A stretch of 64,000 nt of DNA, taken from contig NZ_CP060634.1 in the NCBI RefSeq assembly GCF_014337195.1, positions 1,364,001 through 1,428,000 of the forward strand. Reading direction: 5' to 3'. The position numbers were made by a program, and so were the translations under genes. Of the stretch, positions 7,970 through 16,913 are shown one piece after another. The notes under the pieces are model-generated. The model saw only the letters and a list, made by a program, of their open reading frames with translations, did no database searches and had not been told where the DNA came from. Positions within the stretch are counted from its first letter, which is position 1, and each line of letters opens with the position of its first letter. Origin of the DNA: Qiania dongpingensis. GTDB taxonomy: Bacteria; Bacillota; Clostridia; Lachnospirales; Lachnospiraceae.

Positions 7970-9493
7970 TTATAATTTGGCCAGTTCTTTATACTGCTCT
8001 TTCAGGCATCCATAGAGACTCTTATAAATCTCATGATATTTTTCATACTGTTCTGTGTTTCCGGGAATCGGATCACAGGACTTGTCCGTATGGATCATTT
8101 TCTCGCAGGCCGCTTCCACGCTCTCATAGATGCCTGCTCCTACCCCGGCCAATATGGCAACCCCAAGAGCCGGTCCTTCCTTCGCAGCTACTGTCTTAAC
8201 GGTACACCCGTACATATCAGCCAGCATCTGTCTCCAAACGGCGCTCCTTCCACCGCCTCCGCAGGCCATCATGTCATCCACGGTGACTCCCATTTCCTGC
8301 AGGATATCATTGCAGTCCTTCATGGAATAGGATACTCCCTCCATCACCGCGCGGAGCATATCCTTTCTTGTATGGATGGCAGACAGACCAAAGAAAACGC
8401 CTCTGCAATCAGGATCCAGATGAGGGGTCCTCTCTCCCATCAGATACGGCAGATAAATCAGCCTGTTCGCTCCCAGAGGCACACTTTCAACATCCTGGTT
8501 GATATAATCGTAAGCATCACAGCCCTCTTCCTCCGCCTTTTTCATATAGTCCTGGCAGAAATTATTCCGGAACCACTGCAGGGAAAGACCCGCGCCCTGA
8601 GTCACTCCCATTACATGCCAGCAGCCGGGGACGGCGCAGCAGAAGGTATGGACTCTGCCCTTTGGATCAATGGTCACATTCTTGCTGTGCGCGAACACTA
8701 CGCCGCTGGTTCCAATGGTAGTAAACGCCTTGCCATCCTTGACCACTCCTGTTCCCACAGCCGCCGCGGCGTTGTCTCCCGCTCCGCCGACTACGACCGT
8801 TTTTTCCGAAAGTCCCGTCATCTCCGCGATTTCAGGCAGAATAGTCCCCGTCACCTCCGGCGACTCACAGACCTTTGCCAGCAGGGCCTTGTCGATTTCC
8901 AGTTTTTCCAGGACTTCGTCGGACCAGCAGCGATTGGGCACATCCAGGAGCTGCATTCCTGAAGCATCGGAAACCTCTGTCGCGTATTCACCGGTAAGAA
9001 TCAGACGAACATAATCTTTGGGAAGCAAGATATGCCGGCATTTTGCATAGTTCTCCGGCTCATGGTTCCTCACCCACAGAATCTTCGAAGCAGTAAAACC
9101 GGTCAGCGCAGGATTCGCCGTGATCTCGATCATGCGCTCCGCTCCCACCTTCTGCGTCATTTCTTCACATTCCTTGGCCGTCCTCTGGTCACACCAGATT
9201 ATGGACGGACGGATTACCCTGTTGTCCTCATCCAGCATGACCAGGCCGTGCATCTGTCCGGAAATGCCTAACCCCTTGATGTCCTCACCGGACACGCCAG
9301 ACTCCTTCACAACCTTCGTGATGGTTTCCAGCGCCGCGTCCTTCCAGTCCTCCGGCTTCTGCTCCGCCCATCCGTTCTGAGGCTGATACATGGGGTACTC
9401 CTTCGACGCGGAAGCGATCACATTGCCGTCTTCATCAAACAGCACTGTCTTCGTCGCAGAAGTACCCAAATCAATTCCAATCAAATAATTCAT
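7970..9493 (-). CDS. xylB: Xylulokinase
   Basis: 507-residue FGGY-family sugar kinase. The N-terminal IGIDLGTSATK phosphate loop is followed by GISGQMHGLV, whose Met-His pair contacts xylulose in XylB, and GGAGDNAAAAVG in the middle of the chain. It phosphorylates D-xylulose for the pentose phosphate pathway. The ATG at 9493 has GGAGG seven bases upstream; an in-frame GTG directly before it is less likely. No xylose isomerase, transporter or regulator is adjacent, so it stands alone. Confidence 0.93.
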   Translation of the reverse strand: MNYLIGIDLGTSATKTVLFDEDGNVIASASKEYPMYQPQNGWAEQKPEDWKDAALETITKVVKESGVSGEDIKGLGISGQMHGLVMLDEDNRVIRPSIIWCDQRTAKECEEMTQKVGAERMIEITANPALTGFTASKILWVRNHEPENYAKCRHILLPKDYVRLILTGEYATEVSDASGMQLLDVPNRCWSDEVLEKLEIDKALLAKVCESPEVTGTILPEIAEMTGLSEKTVVVGGAGDNAAAAVGTGVVKDGKAFTTIGTSGVVFAHSKNVTIDPKGRVHTFCCAVPGCWHVMGVTQGAGLSLQWFRNNFCQDYMKKAEEEGCDAYDYINQDVESVPLGANRLIYLPYLMGERTPHLDPDCRGVFFGLSAIHTRKDMLRAVMEGVSYSMKDCNDILQEMGVTVDDMMACGGGGRSAVWRQMLADMYGCTVKTVAAKEGPALGVAILAGVGAGIYESVEAACEKMIHTDKSCDPIPGNTEQYEKYHEIYKSLYGCLKEQYKELAKL

Positions 9494-9560
9494 CACATTT
9501 CCTCCAAATTTATGATTCTTTTACCGCAGGCTTCTTACACCTGAATTTAATCTGATTTTA

Positions 9561-10460
9561 TCATAAAAGTCTGGTTTTGACCACATCTTCCGGCGCCTTC
9601 CTGCCGCACAGGAAAGGGCTGTCCTTATCGTACAAAAGAAGTCTCCCCGTCCTTGCCTTTTTTCCGCATACGGCATAACAGTACGCACATTGGGACCGGC
9701 AGGTATCATAGCATCCAATATCCACACTGGCCGCGCAGCCGCAGGCTTTTCTCTGATTTTTATCCTTTTTGAACCGCAGCGGTCTGCCTGCCAGCCGCGA
9801 CAGCAGCTCCTGGTCTATGCACGCTCCCTTCTGAATCCCGAACTGCTCCAGTCTGGTCTCCTCCGCACATGTCTGAATTTCCATTCCGTTTTCCGCCGCT
9901 ATCCGTCCAAACTCTTCTCCTATCCACAGCATTTCCTCCTGCGTGGGGACACGGACTTCCAATTCTTCCATCTTCTTTTGGATTCTCCGGTACATATCCA
10001 TAAAGCTGATCACGCAGCGGACCGCGGAGCCGGCCAGGGCATCTGCCAGAATTTTAAATTTCTCTCTGTGCCACGCAGGCGTGTAATCCCGGCTAAAAAG
10101 AATCGGATCATAACGCCATATTATCCGTTCTGCTCCCAGACGTTCTGTCAGGGCATGAAAGACGCCAATCCTCTGTCGGAAATCCGGAAGCCCGCCTTCC
10201 ATCTCCTTTCCATAGCCGTTCAGAGTATACTGAATATAATAAGGATAAGGATCCAGCTCGGGCAGACGTTTAAGCATCGGAGCAGGATATTTGCTCCAAA
10301 ACACAATTCCGTCCACCGACTCCCTGTTTAAAAGCACCCGGCTGACCTGGTGAAAATTCATTGGATTCCTCACCAGCACCTCCCCCTTTTTCAGCCGTTC
10401 CAGAAACCACGGGAGATAATATGCCGGAATATCCGTCCGGCGGCTGGCACTGACGATCAT
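9561..10460 (-). CDS. DUF1848 family protein with C-terminal cysteine cluster
   Basis: 299 residues starting IVSASRRTDIPAYY, the recognisable start of DUF1848. The C-terminal part has many cysteines: CGCAASVDIGCYDTC followed by CAYCYAVCGKK, which resembles an iron-sulfur or radical-SAM-like cluster site. The substrate and reaction are not known. The start is supported by AGGAGGAAAG. The gene lies between xylB and the Ig-repeat gene on the same strand, with short gaps (67 and 42 bases), but there is no functional link that I can see. Confidence 0.8.
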   Translation of the reverse strand: MIVSASRRTDIPAYYLPWFLERLKKGEVLVRNPMNFHQVSRVLLNRESVDGIVFWSKYPAPMLKRLPELDPYPYYIQYTLNGYGKEMEGGLPDFRQRIGVFHALTERLGAERIIWRYDPILFSRDYTPAWHREKFKILADALAGSAVRCVISFMDMYRRIQKKMEELEVRVPTQEEMLWIGEEFGRIAAENGMEIQTCAEETRLEQFGIQKGACIDQELLSRLAGRPLRFKKDKNQRKACGCAASVDIGCYDTCRSQCAYCYAVCGKKARTGRLLLYDKDSPFLCGRKAPEDVVKTRLL

Positions 10461-10502
10461 ATACTTTCCTCCTGTCTTTTGCCGATTCTTTCTCTCATCA
10501 TA

Positions 10503-13500
10503 TCAGCGCTTTCCCTTTTTCACAAGTCTTCTCCTCCTCCGCCGGAAAAAGTACGCCATAAACACTGCGCTGGTCCCTGTCCCTGCCAAATATCCCGCCA
10601 TTCGGACCGGATTCCGCCAAAGCTGTATCCACGGATCAGAAGTCACCAGAAGCTTCCACTCAATTCTCTCTTCTTTCCCTCCTCCTTCCTTTGATGTCCC
10701 CATCCGGTTCCCCGCCTCATCTTCAGCCGTAATGCTCAAATACTGCCAGTCATCGTCTTCCTTCAGACATATGGCAAGGATTCCTCCGTTTTTTCTCAGT
10801 TCATCCTGCAGGCTGTTTCCCACATAAATCTTCTTTTCATCCCCGCTTTGAATCTCTACCTGCTTAAGCGCCATATTGTCCCAGACGGAAAGAAACAGAC
10901 GCAGCTCATCCATTTTATAATGTCCGCCGTCCTCCGCGCCTGATAAAACGGCATCCGGCCCTGTCTTGTCGATGGCAAATTCAATGGAACCCACTCCTCC
11001 CATTCTTTTCATCAGTACATTCCCCATCTGGTTCCCCGCCATGTCCTCAGAGTACAGGACAACCTCATAATTTCCTTCTGCCTCAAAATTTTCCTTTGCA
11101 ATGGTATACTTGTAAACCCTCCACTGATCTCCTGGTTCCTTTCCGAGAGGCTTTTCTTTTGCGACCTCTGACTCTTCCTTCTCTTCTCTTGTATAGTCTT
11201 CCTTTTCCAAAAGACTTCTGACTTCTCCATCGCAGCTCAGGATGACCTGGTGGCTTACCACCGGGTCTACATTATATTCCCATACTATTACAGGCTTCTC
11301 CTCCTTCAGATACGGATACGATCCCGACGCCGGATACAGCCAGGCGGCGGTCCCTTCATCCACAACATAGACGGAGCCAAAACGGTTTACAGAAAACCTG
11401 ATCTGCTTTTCTGTCCGGTTACCCGCTCCATCTTCACAGGATACCTGTAAAGAATATAAACCGTCAGTTTCGGCATCATAAGAAAAGTCTTCAAATACAA
11501 AACGTCTTTCTCCCGCCGCCATTTCTTCTTCCTTCTTTTCAGCAGCCGCCCTCTTCCTTTCTCCCTCCGCCTGTTTTCCCTCTTCCCGCCAGATTTCCAC
11601 GGATACGCTCTCCTTGAGCAGATGAATGTCCCGGACGGTGACAGCCGGAGCCACTGTTCCGCGGTTGCCCGTAGCGTCCGCCACTCCTGTGATCAGAATT
11701 TCAGGAGGGGTGCGGTCTATAGTGAATTCCTCTAAAATGTGGTTTTCCTCCCCGCAGTCGTTTGCAGCCAGATCTGTACAGCTCACCTGAAGCAAATAGT
11801 CGCCGTCCTTCTCAAACGTACACATTGCGGTATGGACATCGCCGTTATGAATAAACTCTCCTAGATCAGCCCTGCTCTGGCGCCCTTCCAGGAAAGCTGT
11901 CACATCTCCTTTCACTCCCTCCCTGTAAAAATTGTGCTCTACGACTGTGATCTCTGCTTTTCTGGGATTCTTCCAGAGTTTTCCTCTCCCAGCTTCAATA
12001 TCTTCAAAGGTCACAAATATCTCCGGCGGCGTCCGGTCTATGATAAATTTTTCCGTTTTGCTCCATGAAACGTTTCCCGCCATATCCTCACAACCCAAGA
12101 GCACCGTATATTCCCCGTCCTCCGTAAATTCCATATGGCACCGATGCAAATCACCGTCATGGCTCCATTCGCTGACGGCCGGCATAGGACCATCCGTATT
12201 GGAAATTTGAAATTGTACCTGTTCTGCCGAGAAATTTCTTTCCCGTATGCTCACCACTGCCGTCCGGATTTGATTATAATAGATTTCATTGGCGGGCCGG
12301 ACATCGTTGTATTGTATGGAAATCTCCGGAGCTGACGTGTCGACGGCCGTCCAGAGGGATTCCTCGGACCGGTTTCCGGCAAAATCCTCTGCCTGTACAG
12401 TCAGGCATACTTTTCTGCCGTCATATTTCTCCGGTGATATCTCCAGCTCTCCCTGCCACTCCCTCCGCATGGAAGAATTCCCTTCTGCTTCTTCCATTAA
12501 TACTCCTTCCAAAATCTGATCCTCTTCCCCCGGACTTTTTCCCTCCATACGGTATGTGATTCTTTTAAGTCCTGAGTAAATGCCGCTCTCCGACGGTTCC
12601 TCTGCCGATATACCGACTTTCACGGTCCGCCTGTATATCCCATTTACCGGCTCTTCTTTGTTTTGGATATTCAATGCCAGCCGCGGGCCTTTGTCCTCAA
12701 CGAGAATGCCATTGGAGCTGTAATATTCCGAGAGCCCGGCATAATTGGTCGTCTTCATATAGACGACATTCCTGGAGTCCGGCGTCAAAAAGAAGCTGCT
12801 GCCCGTATCCCACGCGGCATCATCTGCCTGCTCCAGGTATTCCCTGGGCAGCCCCTCCCCTGCACACAGATACTGCAAAGGCTCTATCGGGGATACGCTG
12901 TCCCTTCCGTCCAAAAGCACCAGTTCTTTTTCATTTGAAAAGAGTCCAAAGGTCACATAATCCATAAATTCTGTCCAGGTCTGTCTCAAAATCGTGATAC
13001 TCCCATATTCCGGCGGCGTCGTGTCCACGGTGAAATTTTTCTCCTTTTCACTTCGTTCTGTAAGATTCCTCCCTGAAGGATCCTGGTAAGATGCCTCCAG
13101 ATGATACAAGGCGTCGCCGGCAAAGCAAAAGGAAGCCTTATACCAATCCGTCCCTTTTTCCGGAGCTTTTGTCCAGCGGCTTCCCATGGTATAAGAAGCC
13201 TTTTCGCCCCTCGGCTCCTCGCTGACGATTATCTGCGGCCAGCCTGCTTCCTCCTCTGGGTCGAAATTGTGCTCCTTCAGATAGAGCCAGGCCGTGACAG
13301 GACGGCTGTAATATCCTTCATGCACCGCGCTCTCATCTTCCTCCGGAAATACCATCATGAACTCCGGATCCGTTCTGTCGACCTCTATGACAGCAGCGTT
13401 CTCCAAGACCGTCTGATTTCCCGCCAAGTCTCCGCAGACAATCTTCCGCATCTCATATTTTCGTTCCGCCTGAAAACGAAGGCGCATCTCCACCTCCCGA

Positions 13501-14060
13501 TCCTGCGTGTGTTCCGTCCTCTCCTCTTCGCTGTCGTAAAACCAACGTTCCTTTTCTCCTTCCGTCCCATACGGCACCGCTGCCAGTACTCCGGCGCCCA
13601 ATCCGTCCAGCCCGTTCCATTGTTCTCGCCCGGTATCATATGTAATTTGTGTTTCCCTTCCGGTCTCGTCCTGAACGGTGACGGATACCTGCCCCGGATC
13701 AAAATTCCGTTCATGAAACGTTATTACAGCCTCTGCCGTATCCTGATAACAGTTGTTCTGTCCTGCCGCCCCTATGACCGAAACGGTGATCTCCGGCACT
13801 GGCGCTTCTGTTTCCCGCGCCTGTATCAACGTCCCGTCATCAAAAGTTCCCGATGCGAGCAGCCCGGCCGTTATCAGGAATGCTGCCCGTTTCCGTGTTC
13901 CTCCCCTTCGCTTTGTCCACCGTTTCTTTTCCCTCCATGCCTTTCGAATGGAAAGCCTGCGAAACAAGACCGCGGACATCAGCATCCCGCACAGAAATAT
14001 GACTCCCAAAATCCAGGACCATCTATGGTACTCCATAATCTTCTGCTGTCCCTGTTCCAT
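10503..14060 (-). CDS. Large membrane-anchored protein with tandem Ig-like repeats
   Basis: About 1185 residues. A first membrane helix (near 15-35), a basic stretch and a second hydrophobic segment (about 60-75) lead to seven to nine Ig-like modules; several begin with a D(R/T/K)T(P/G)P(E/D) linker (for example DRTPPEIFV, DRTPPEILI, DTSAPEISI) and four carry an (E/R)(H/R)NF motif. A last helix near the C-terminus is followed by RRRRRRLVKKGKR. The bulk is therefore inferred to be outside the cell, tethered at both ends. No catalytic motif was found; an adhesive or sensory role is a guess. It overlaps the upstream kinase gene by about 38 bases, which indicates translational coupling. GGGGG lies seven bases before the chosen ATG; the ATG at 14066 is an alternative. 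Confidence 0.75.
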   Translation of the reverse strand: MEQGQQKIMEYHRWSWILGVIFLCGMLMSAVLFRRLSIRKAWREKKRWTKRRGGTRKRAAFLITAGLLASGTFDDGTLIQARETEAPVPEITVSVIGAAGQNNCYQDTAEAVITFHERNFDPGQVSVTVQDETGRETQITYDTGREQWNGLDGLGAGVLAAVPYGTEGEKERWFYDSEEERTEHTQDREVEMRLRFQAERKYEMRKIVCGDLAGNQTVLENAAVIEVDRTDPEFMMVFPEEDESAVHEGYYSRPVTAWLYLKEHNFDPEEEAGWPQIIVSEEPRGEKASYTMGSRWTKAPEKGTDWYKASFCFAGDALYHLEASYQDPSGRNLTERSEKEKNFTVDTTPPEYGSITILRQTWTEFMDYVTFGLFSNEKELVLLDGRDSVSPIEPLQYLCAGEGLPREYLEQADDAAWDTGSSFFLTPDSRNVVYMKTTNYAGLSEYYSSNGILVEDKGPRLALNIQNKEEPVNGIYRRTVKVGISAEEPSESGIYSGLKRITYRMEGKSPGEEDQILEGVLMEEAEGNSSMRREWQGELEISPEKYDGRKVCLTVQAEDFAGNRSEESLWTAVDTSAPEISIQYNDVRPANEIYYNQIRTAVVSIRERNFSAEQVQFQISNTDGPMPAVSEWSHDGDLHRCHMEFTEDGEYTVLLGCEDMAGNVSWSKTEKFIIDRTPPEIFVTFEDIEAGRGKLWKNPRKAEITVVEHNFYREGVKGDVTAFLEGRQSRADLGEFIHNGDVHTAMCTFEKDGDYLLQVSCTDLAANDCGEENHILEEFTIDRTPPEILITGVADATGNRGTVAPAVTVRDIHLLKESVSVEIWREEGKQAEGERKRAAAEKKEEEMAAGERRFVFEDFSYDAETDGLYSLQVSCEDGAGNRTEKQIRFSVNRFGSVYVVDEGTAAWLYPASGSYPYLKEEKPVIVWEYNVDPVVSHQVILSCDGEVRSLLEKEDYTREEKEESEVAKEKPLGKEPGDQWRVYKYTIAKENFEAEGNYEVVLYSEDMAGNQMGNVLMKRMGGVGSIEFAIDKTGPDAVLSGAEDGGHYKMDELRLFLSVWDNMALKQVEIQSGDEKKIYVGNSLQDELRKNGGILAICLKEDDDWQYLSITAEDEAGNRMGTSKEGGGKEERIEWKLLVTSDPWIQLWRNPVRMAGYLAGTGTSAVFMAYFFRRRRRRLVKKGKR

Positions 14061-15786
14061 CTTCATACCCCCTTCTTAAACGTTTATCCGTCTTCCTCAC
14101 TTCTTGGCTGTCCGGTATCGTCTGAAATGCCGCTTCCACCGCAGTCTCCGCCGTGATTAGCCCTTCCTCCGCCTCTTCCATGAGCGTCCGCACATAATCT
14201 GTCTCTCTGCCTCCGTCCCATCCTGTCAGCTTCTTCCTGATCTGTTCCAGCTGTCCCCTCATCTCCTCCATTCCCACTCCTGCCTGACGGAACGTCCCTG
14301 CGTGAAAAATGATCTGGGAAATGATTTCCCTATACATGATCAAGGCCGTTACCCGGTTGTCTTCTTCCATCCCTCCCTCCATAAGCGCCGTCAGGTCCTC
14401 CCAATACTCTGCATATGATATTTCCATATCGCCAGTCTTCCTCTGGATACTAAGCTTATCATAATACCCCGCGATCCGGCTCAGACATCCTGCGCGTGTG
14501 ACGGCTTTTTCCGGCAGCTCTTTTCCAGGCTCTGCGCCGGCTGCAAGGGACAGCCATATGGCCGATGCTCCCTTTCCGCCGCTTCCCTCATAGTAATAAA
14601 AATACGCTTGTCCAATTTCGTACGCGGCCCGTACCTGCTCCCCCTTGTTCCGCCCAAGCTGCTCCCGGTTGCTTTTCCCTCCTTGGTTCTTCTTATCTAA
14701 AATCCCGCGTAGCAGGCGCTCTTCTTCGTCAGTAAACTTCCCGTCATCCTCCAGAAATGTCTGCACCAAAAGCAGGTAAGCTTCCGCCCTGCCCGGTTCC
14801 AGGTCAACTGCTTTCCGGCAGAAGTCCAATTTTCTTTCCTTTTCTACGCTTCCTGCCGCTTCCTCCAGATATGCTTTATAAGTGCCGGATATGGCCCGGC
14901 ATTCTGCTCTGTGCAGAAACAGGCTTCCCAATCCGGTGGCTGCCGTAAGCATACAGATTCCCGCAAAAGACCGAAGCCGTCGGTTCCTCCTCTTGATTTC
15001 CGCATCGTCAAGCTCCCGATAGCGTTCCAGGGCAAAGGCGAGCTCTCTGCAGGAGCCATACCGTTCTTTCGGATCATTTTTTGTACAGATCAACAGGATC
15101 TTTTCCAATCCCCCAGACAGATCCGGCCGGAAATCCCGGACAGGCCGGCAGCCATAGGGAGGCTCTGCCGGGCTGCGGCCCGTCAGCAGATGATACATCA
15201 CCGCGCCCAGCCCGTAAATGTCTGTTTCCGGCCCCGTCTGTCCTCTTCCTCCGTACTGCTCCGGTGCGGCATACCCTCTCGTTCCCAGGCATACCGTATC
15301 TTCATTTCCCTCTTCTTTTCTTTCCCTCGCCGTCCCGAAATCTACCAGTACAACGGCTCCGTCCTCCTTCAGCATCACATTGGAAGGCTTCATGTCCCGG
15401 TATATGACCGGCGGTGTCCTCGTATGGAGGTATTCCAGAACCTCGCACAGCTGCCTGCCCCAGTCGGCCACCTTCTCCTGAGGTTGGGCCCCTTCTTCTT
15501 TCAGAAGTCTGGAAAGGGAACGCCCTTCGATATAATCCATCACGAGATAAAACATTCCTTTTTCCTTCAGGATATCACCGATGGACGGAAGGCCGGGATG
15601 GCTCAGCTTCTTTAGCAGCTCCGCCTCCATGACCAGACTGTTCCTTTTCTCCGGGATTTCCTTTACAGCCCAAAGTCTCCCGGTCCTTTCATGGCGCGCC
15701 AAATAAACGGCAGCGCTTCCGCCTCTCCCGAGTACGTCTAAAATTCGATATGTTCCGCCCAGAACCGTACCGGGTGAACACGACAT
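14023..15786 (-). CDS. Membrane Ser/Thr protein kinase with extracellular TPR-like domain
   Basis: 587 residues. An intact PknB-type kinase domain fills about residues 10-255: GRGGSAAVYLA glycine loop, AVKEIP lysine, YRDMKPSNVML catalytic loop, VDFGTAR metal site, GYAAPEQ activation-segment end. A membrane helix (about 275-295, GICMLTAATGLGSLF) is followed by a roughly 280-residue outer region with helical, TPR-like repeats, instead of the PASTA domains of PrkC/PknB. GGAGG lies seven bases before the ATG at 15786. It is cotranscribed with the Ig-repeat protein, which may be a ligand, partner or substrate (inference). Confidence 0.88.
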   Translation of the reverse strand: MSCSPGTVLGGTYRILDVLGRGGSAAVYLARHERTGRLWAVKEIPEKRNSLVMEAELLKKLSHPGLPSIGDILKEKGMFYLVMDYIEGRSLSRLLKEEGAQPQEKVADWGRQLCEVLEYLHTRTPPVIYRDMKPSNVMLKEDGAVVLVDFGTARERKEEGNEDTVCLGTRGYAAPEQYGGRGQTGPETDIYGLGAVMYHLLTGRSPAEPPYGCRPVRDFRPDLSGGLEKILLICTKNDPKERYGSCRELAFALERYRELDDAEIKRRNRRLRSFAGICMLTAATGLGSLFLHRAECRAISGTYKAYLEEAAGSVEKERKLDFCRKAVDLEPGRAEAYLLLVQTFLEDDGKFTDEEERLLRGILDKKNQGGKSNREQLGRNKGEQVRAAYEIGQAYFYYYEGSGGKGASAIWLSLAAGAEPGKELPEKAVTRAGCLSRIAGYYDKLSIQRKTGDMEISYAEYWEDLTALMEGGMEEDNRVTALIMYREIISQIIFHAGTFRQAGVGMEEMRGQLEQIRKKLTGWDGGRETDYVRTLMEEAEEGLITAETAVEAAFQTIPDSQEVRKTDKRLRRGYEDGTGTAEDYGVP

Positions 15787-15879
15787 ACACATGCCTCCTC
15801 ATATTCTGTTGATCACTTATATGGAAAATTTCCAGGGGATATCCCTGTAAGAATCACCGCCGGAATCGACGGTAACAAG

Positions 15880-15908
15880 ATTGTATAACACTTCTCATCA
15901 GATGTCAA
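15880..15908 (-). promoter_or_regulatory. Promoter of the kinase and Ig-repeat operon
   Basis: TTGACA and TACAAT are 17 bases apart on the minus strand, about 95 bases upstream of the kinase start codon. This is close to the housekeeping consensus. Confidence 0.75.
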
Positions 15909-15931
15909 CTAAAAAATATTATGTTTAAAAC

Positions 15932-15960
15932 TTGCCCTGTACATCTGCAGCGGATATAAT
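15932..15960 (+). promoter_or_regulatory. Surviving promoter of the broken MerR gene
   Basis: TTGCCC and a perfect TATAAT are 17 bases apart, about 48 bases before the MerR fragment start and divergent from the kinase promoter. The fragment also keeps a good ribosome binding site, CAGGAGG. Confidence 0.6.
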
Positions 15961-16007
15961 GCAATGGTAACGCCGCCGGCTTCTATTCCAACAGACAGGA
16001 GGCACCC

Positions 16008-16130
16008 ATGAACACATACAGAACGTCCGAGATCGCCGCCGCCATCGGCATACATCCCAATACGGTCCGGCTCTACGAGGAGCTGGAACTGATACCCAAA
16101 CCAGAACAATCCTGTATTTTCCGATGCTGA
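16008..16130 (+). pseudogene. MerR-family regulator, N-terminal remnant
   Basis: Forty codons that open with YRTSEIAAAIGIHPNTVRLYEELELIP, the winged helix-turn-helix start of a MerR regulator, then leave the family after about residue 33 and stop. Normal members have at least 100 residues, so the effector half is missing. Promoter and ribosome binding site are intact. The sequence right after the break encodes, in another frame, the end of an ABC permease, so a deletion joined the two genes. Confidence 0.8.
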
Positions 16131-16339
16131 TATTTTCCGGCGCCACACTGCCATACGAGATCATACCGCCTGCATTTGCCAGAGCTGCGGACGTTTTGCC
16201 GCTCACTCAGGGGATCAAGCTTCTGAAAGCAGCTTCCCTTGGGCTTCCCGTGGATAAAATCATTATGCCTATCATTCTTTTGCTGACTCTCACCGTGGTC
16301 TGCACCGGTATTTCTTTGAAATTCTTCCGCTGGGAGTGA
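16112..16339 (+). pseudogene. ABC-2 type permease, C-terminal remnant
   Basis: In the third frame relative to the MerR fragment the translation reads LYFPMLIFSGATLPYEIIP, then LPLTQGIKLLK and a final membrane helix ending SLKFFRWE. This is the typical last quarter of an ABC-2 drug or polyketide-type exporter permease (SGAxxPyE, LPLTxGIxLLK). Nothing upstream encodes the first three quarters or the ATPase. It is the right side of a deletion that also removed most of the MerR gene. Confidence 0.75.
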
Positions 16340-16344
16340 CAGCC

Positions 16345-16743
16345 TTATTTATCCAGAGCTTTCTTCAGGTCCTCTATGTAAGACGCCTGCTGCTTTTTCA
16401 AATACATGCTCACGAATGGCTTCATCACCCATTTTTTAGCTGTCACGTCTTCCGTGAAGTCAATCGTGGTCACACCGTTCTCGTGGGTAAACAAGCCGGT
16501 CCAATGTCCCTTCATATTACTGTTTTCCATATCAAACTCATATCGTTCAAAGGGCCGGAAGTCTGTTATGGTAAAGGTGGTGGCATATCCTTCCTTTGTA
16601 TACTCCACAAACCGCTTTCCTTCTTCCTCTACCTCGATCCTGTCCAGGTCGCTGCGCCAGGAAACATCCTTTAATGAAACCACCAGGTTCCATACCTTCT
16701 CAGCATCACAAGAAAATGTCGCTTTAATATTCGAAATTGCCAT
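16345..16743 (-). CDS. SRPBCC (START-like) superfamily protein
   Basis: 132 residues with the pattern of a small Bet v1/polyketide-cyclase fold: an opening IKATFSCDAEKVWNLVVSL, a middle of beta strands (RIEVEEEGKRFVEYTKEG, FRPFERYEFDM, GLFTHENGVTTIDFTE) and a long C-terminal helix. These proteins bind hydrophobic ligands; the ligand is unknown. CGGAGGATATC precedes the ATG. It lies convergent with the MerR-permease remnant and could be a survivor of that locus. Confidence 0.75.
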   Translation of the reverse strand: MAISNIKATFSCDAEKVWNLVVSLKDVSWRSDLDRIEVEEEGKRFVEYTKEGYATTFTITDFRPFERYEFDMENSNMKGHWTGLFTHENGVTTIDFTEDVTAKKWVMKPFVSMYLKKQQASYIEDLKKALDK

Positions 16744-16803
16744 GATATCCTCCGTTAGTCTGCCTGCTTTAAATTTACCGGCCGCTTTTCGTCACCTGAC
16801 ATC

Positions 16804-16832
16804 AGTTTAGGTCCCGGTATGACTTATGTCAA
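16804..16832 (-). promoter_or_regulatory. Promoter of the SRPBCC gene with overlapping dyad
   Basis: TTGACA and TAAACT are spaced by 17 bases on the minus strand, about 60 bases upstream of the start codon. The region is flanked by TGACAT and ATGTCA arms (about 16798-16832), a possible regulator site. Confidence 0.5.
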
Positions 16833-16848
16833 CCATTTTATGTATAAG

Positions 16849-16913
16849 CTGCGGCTTCTCCAGAAAGGATACCTAATTCGAGGAGGCCGCAGCCGGCTGT
16901 TTTTTGTTTTTTT
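16849..16913. terminator. Strong hairpin after spoVAD
   Basis: GCTGCGGC and GCCGCAGC plus an inner CTCC/GGAG stem form a stable hairpin immediately after the spoVAD stop. The long T tract lies on the plus-strand side, so on the minus strand the hairpin is preceded by an A tract and followed by only TTATACAT. It may work in both directions. Confidence 0.6.

Noticed and set aside
13101..14156. 351-residue open frame on the plus strand
   Set aside because: Antisense to the Ig-repeat and kinase genes, no motif and no upstream signals.
15909..16206. Two overlapping minus-strand ORFs across the MerR remnant
   Set aside because: They contradict the clear MerR and permease reading on the plus strand and have no ribosome binding site.
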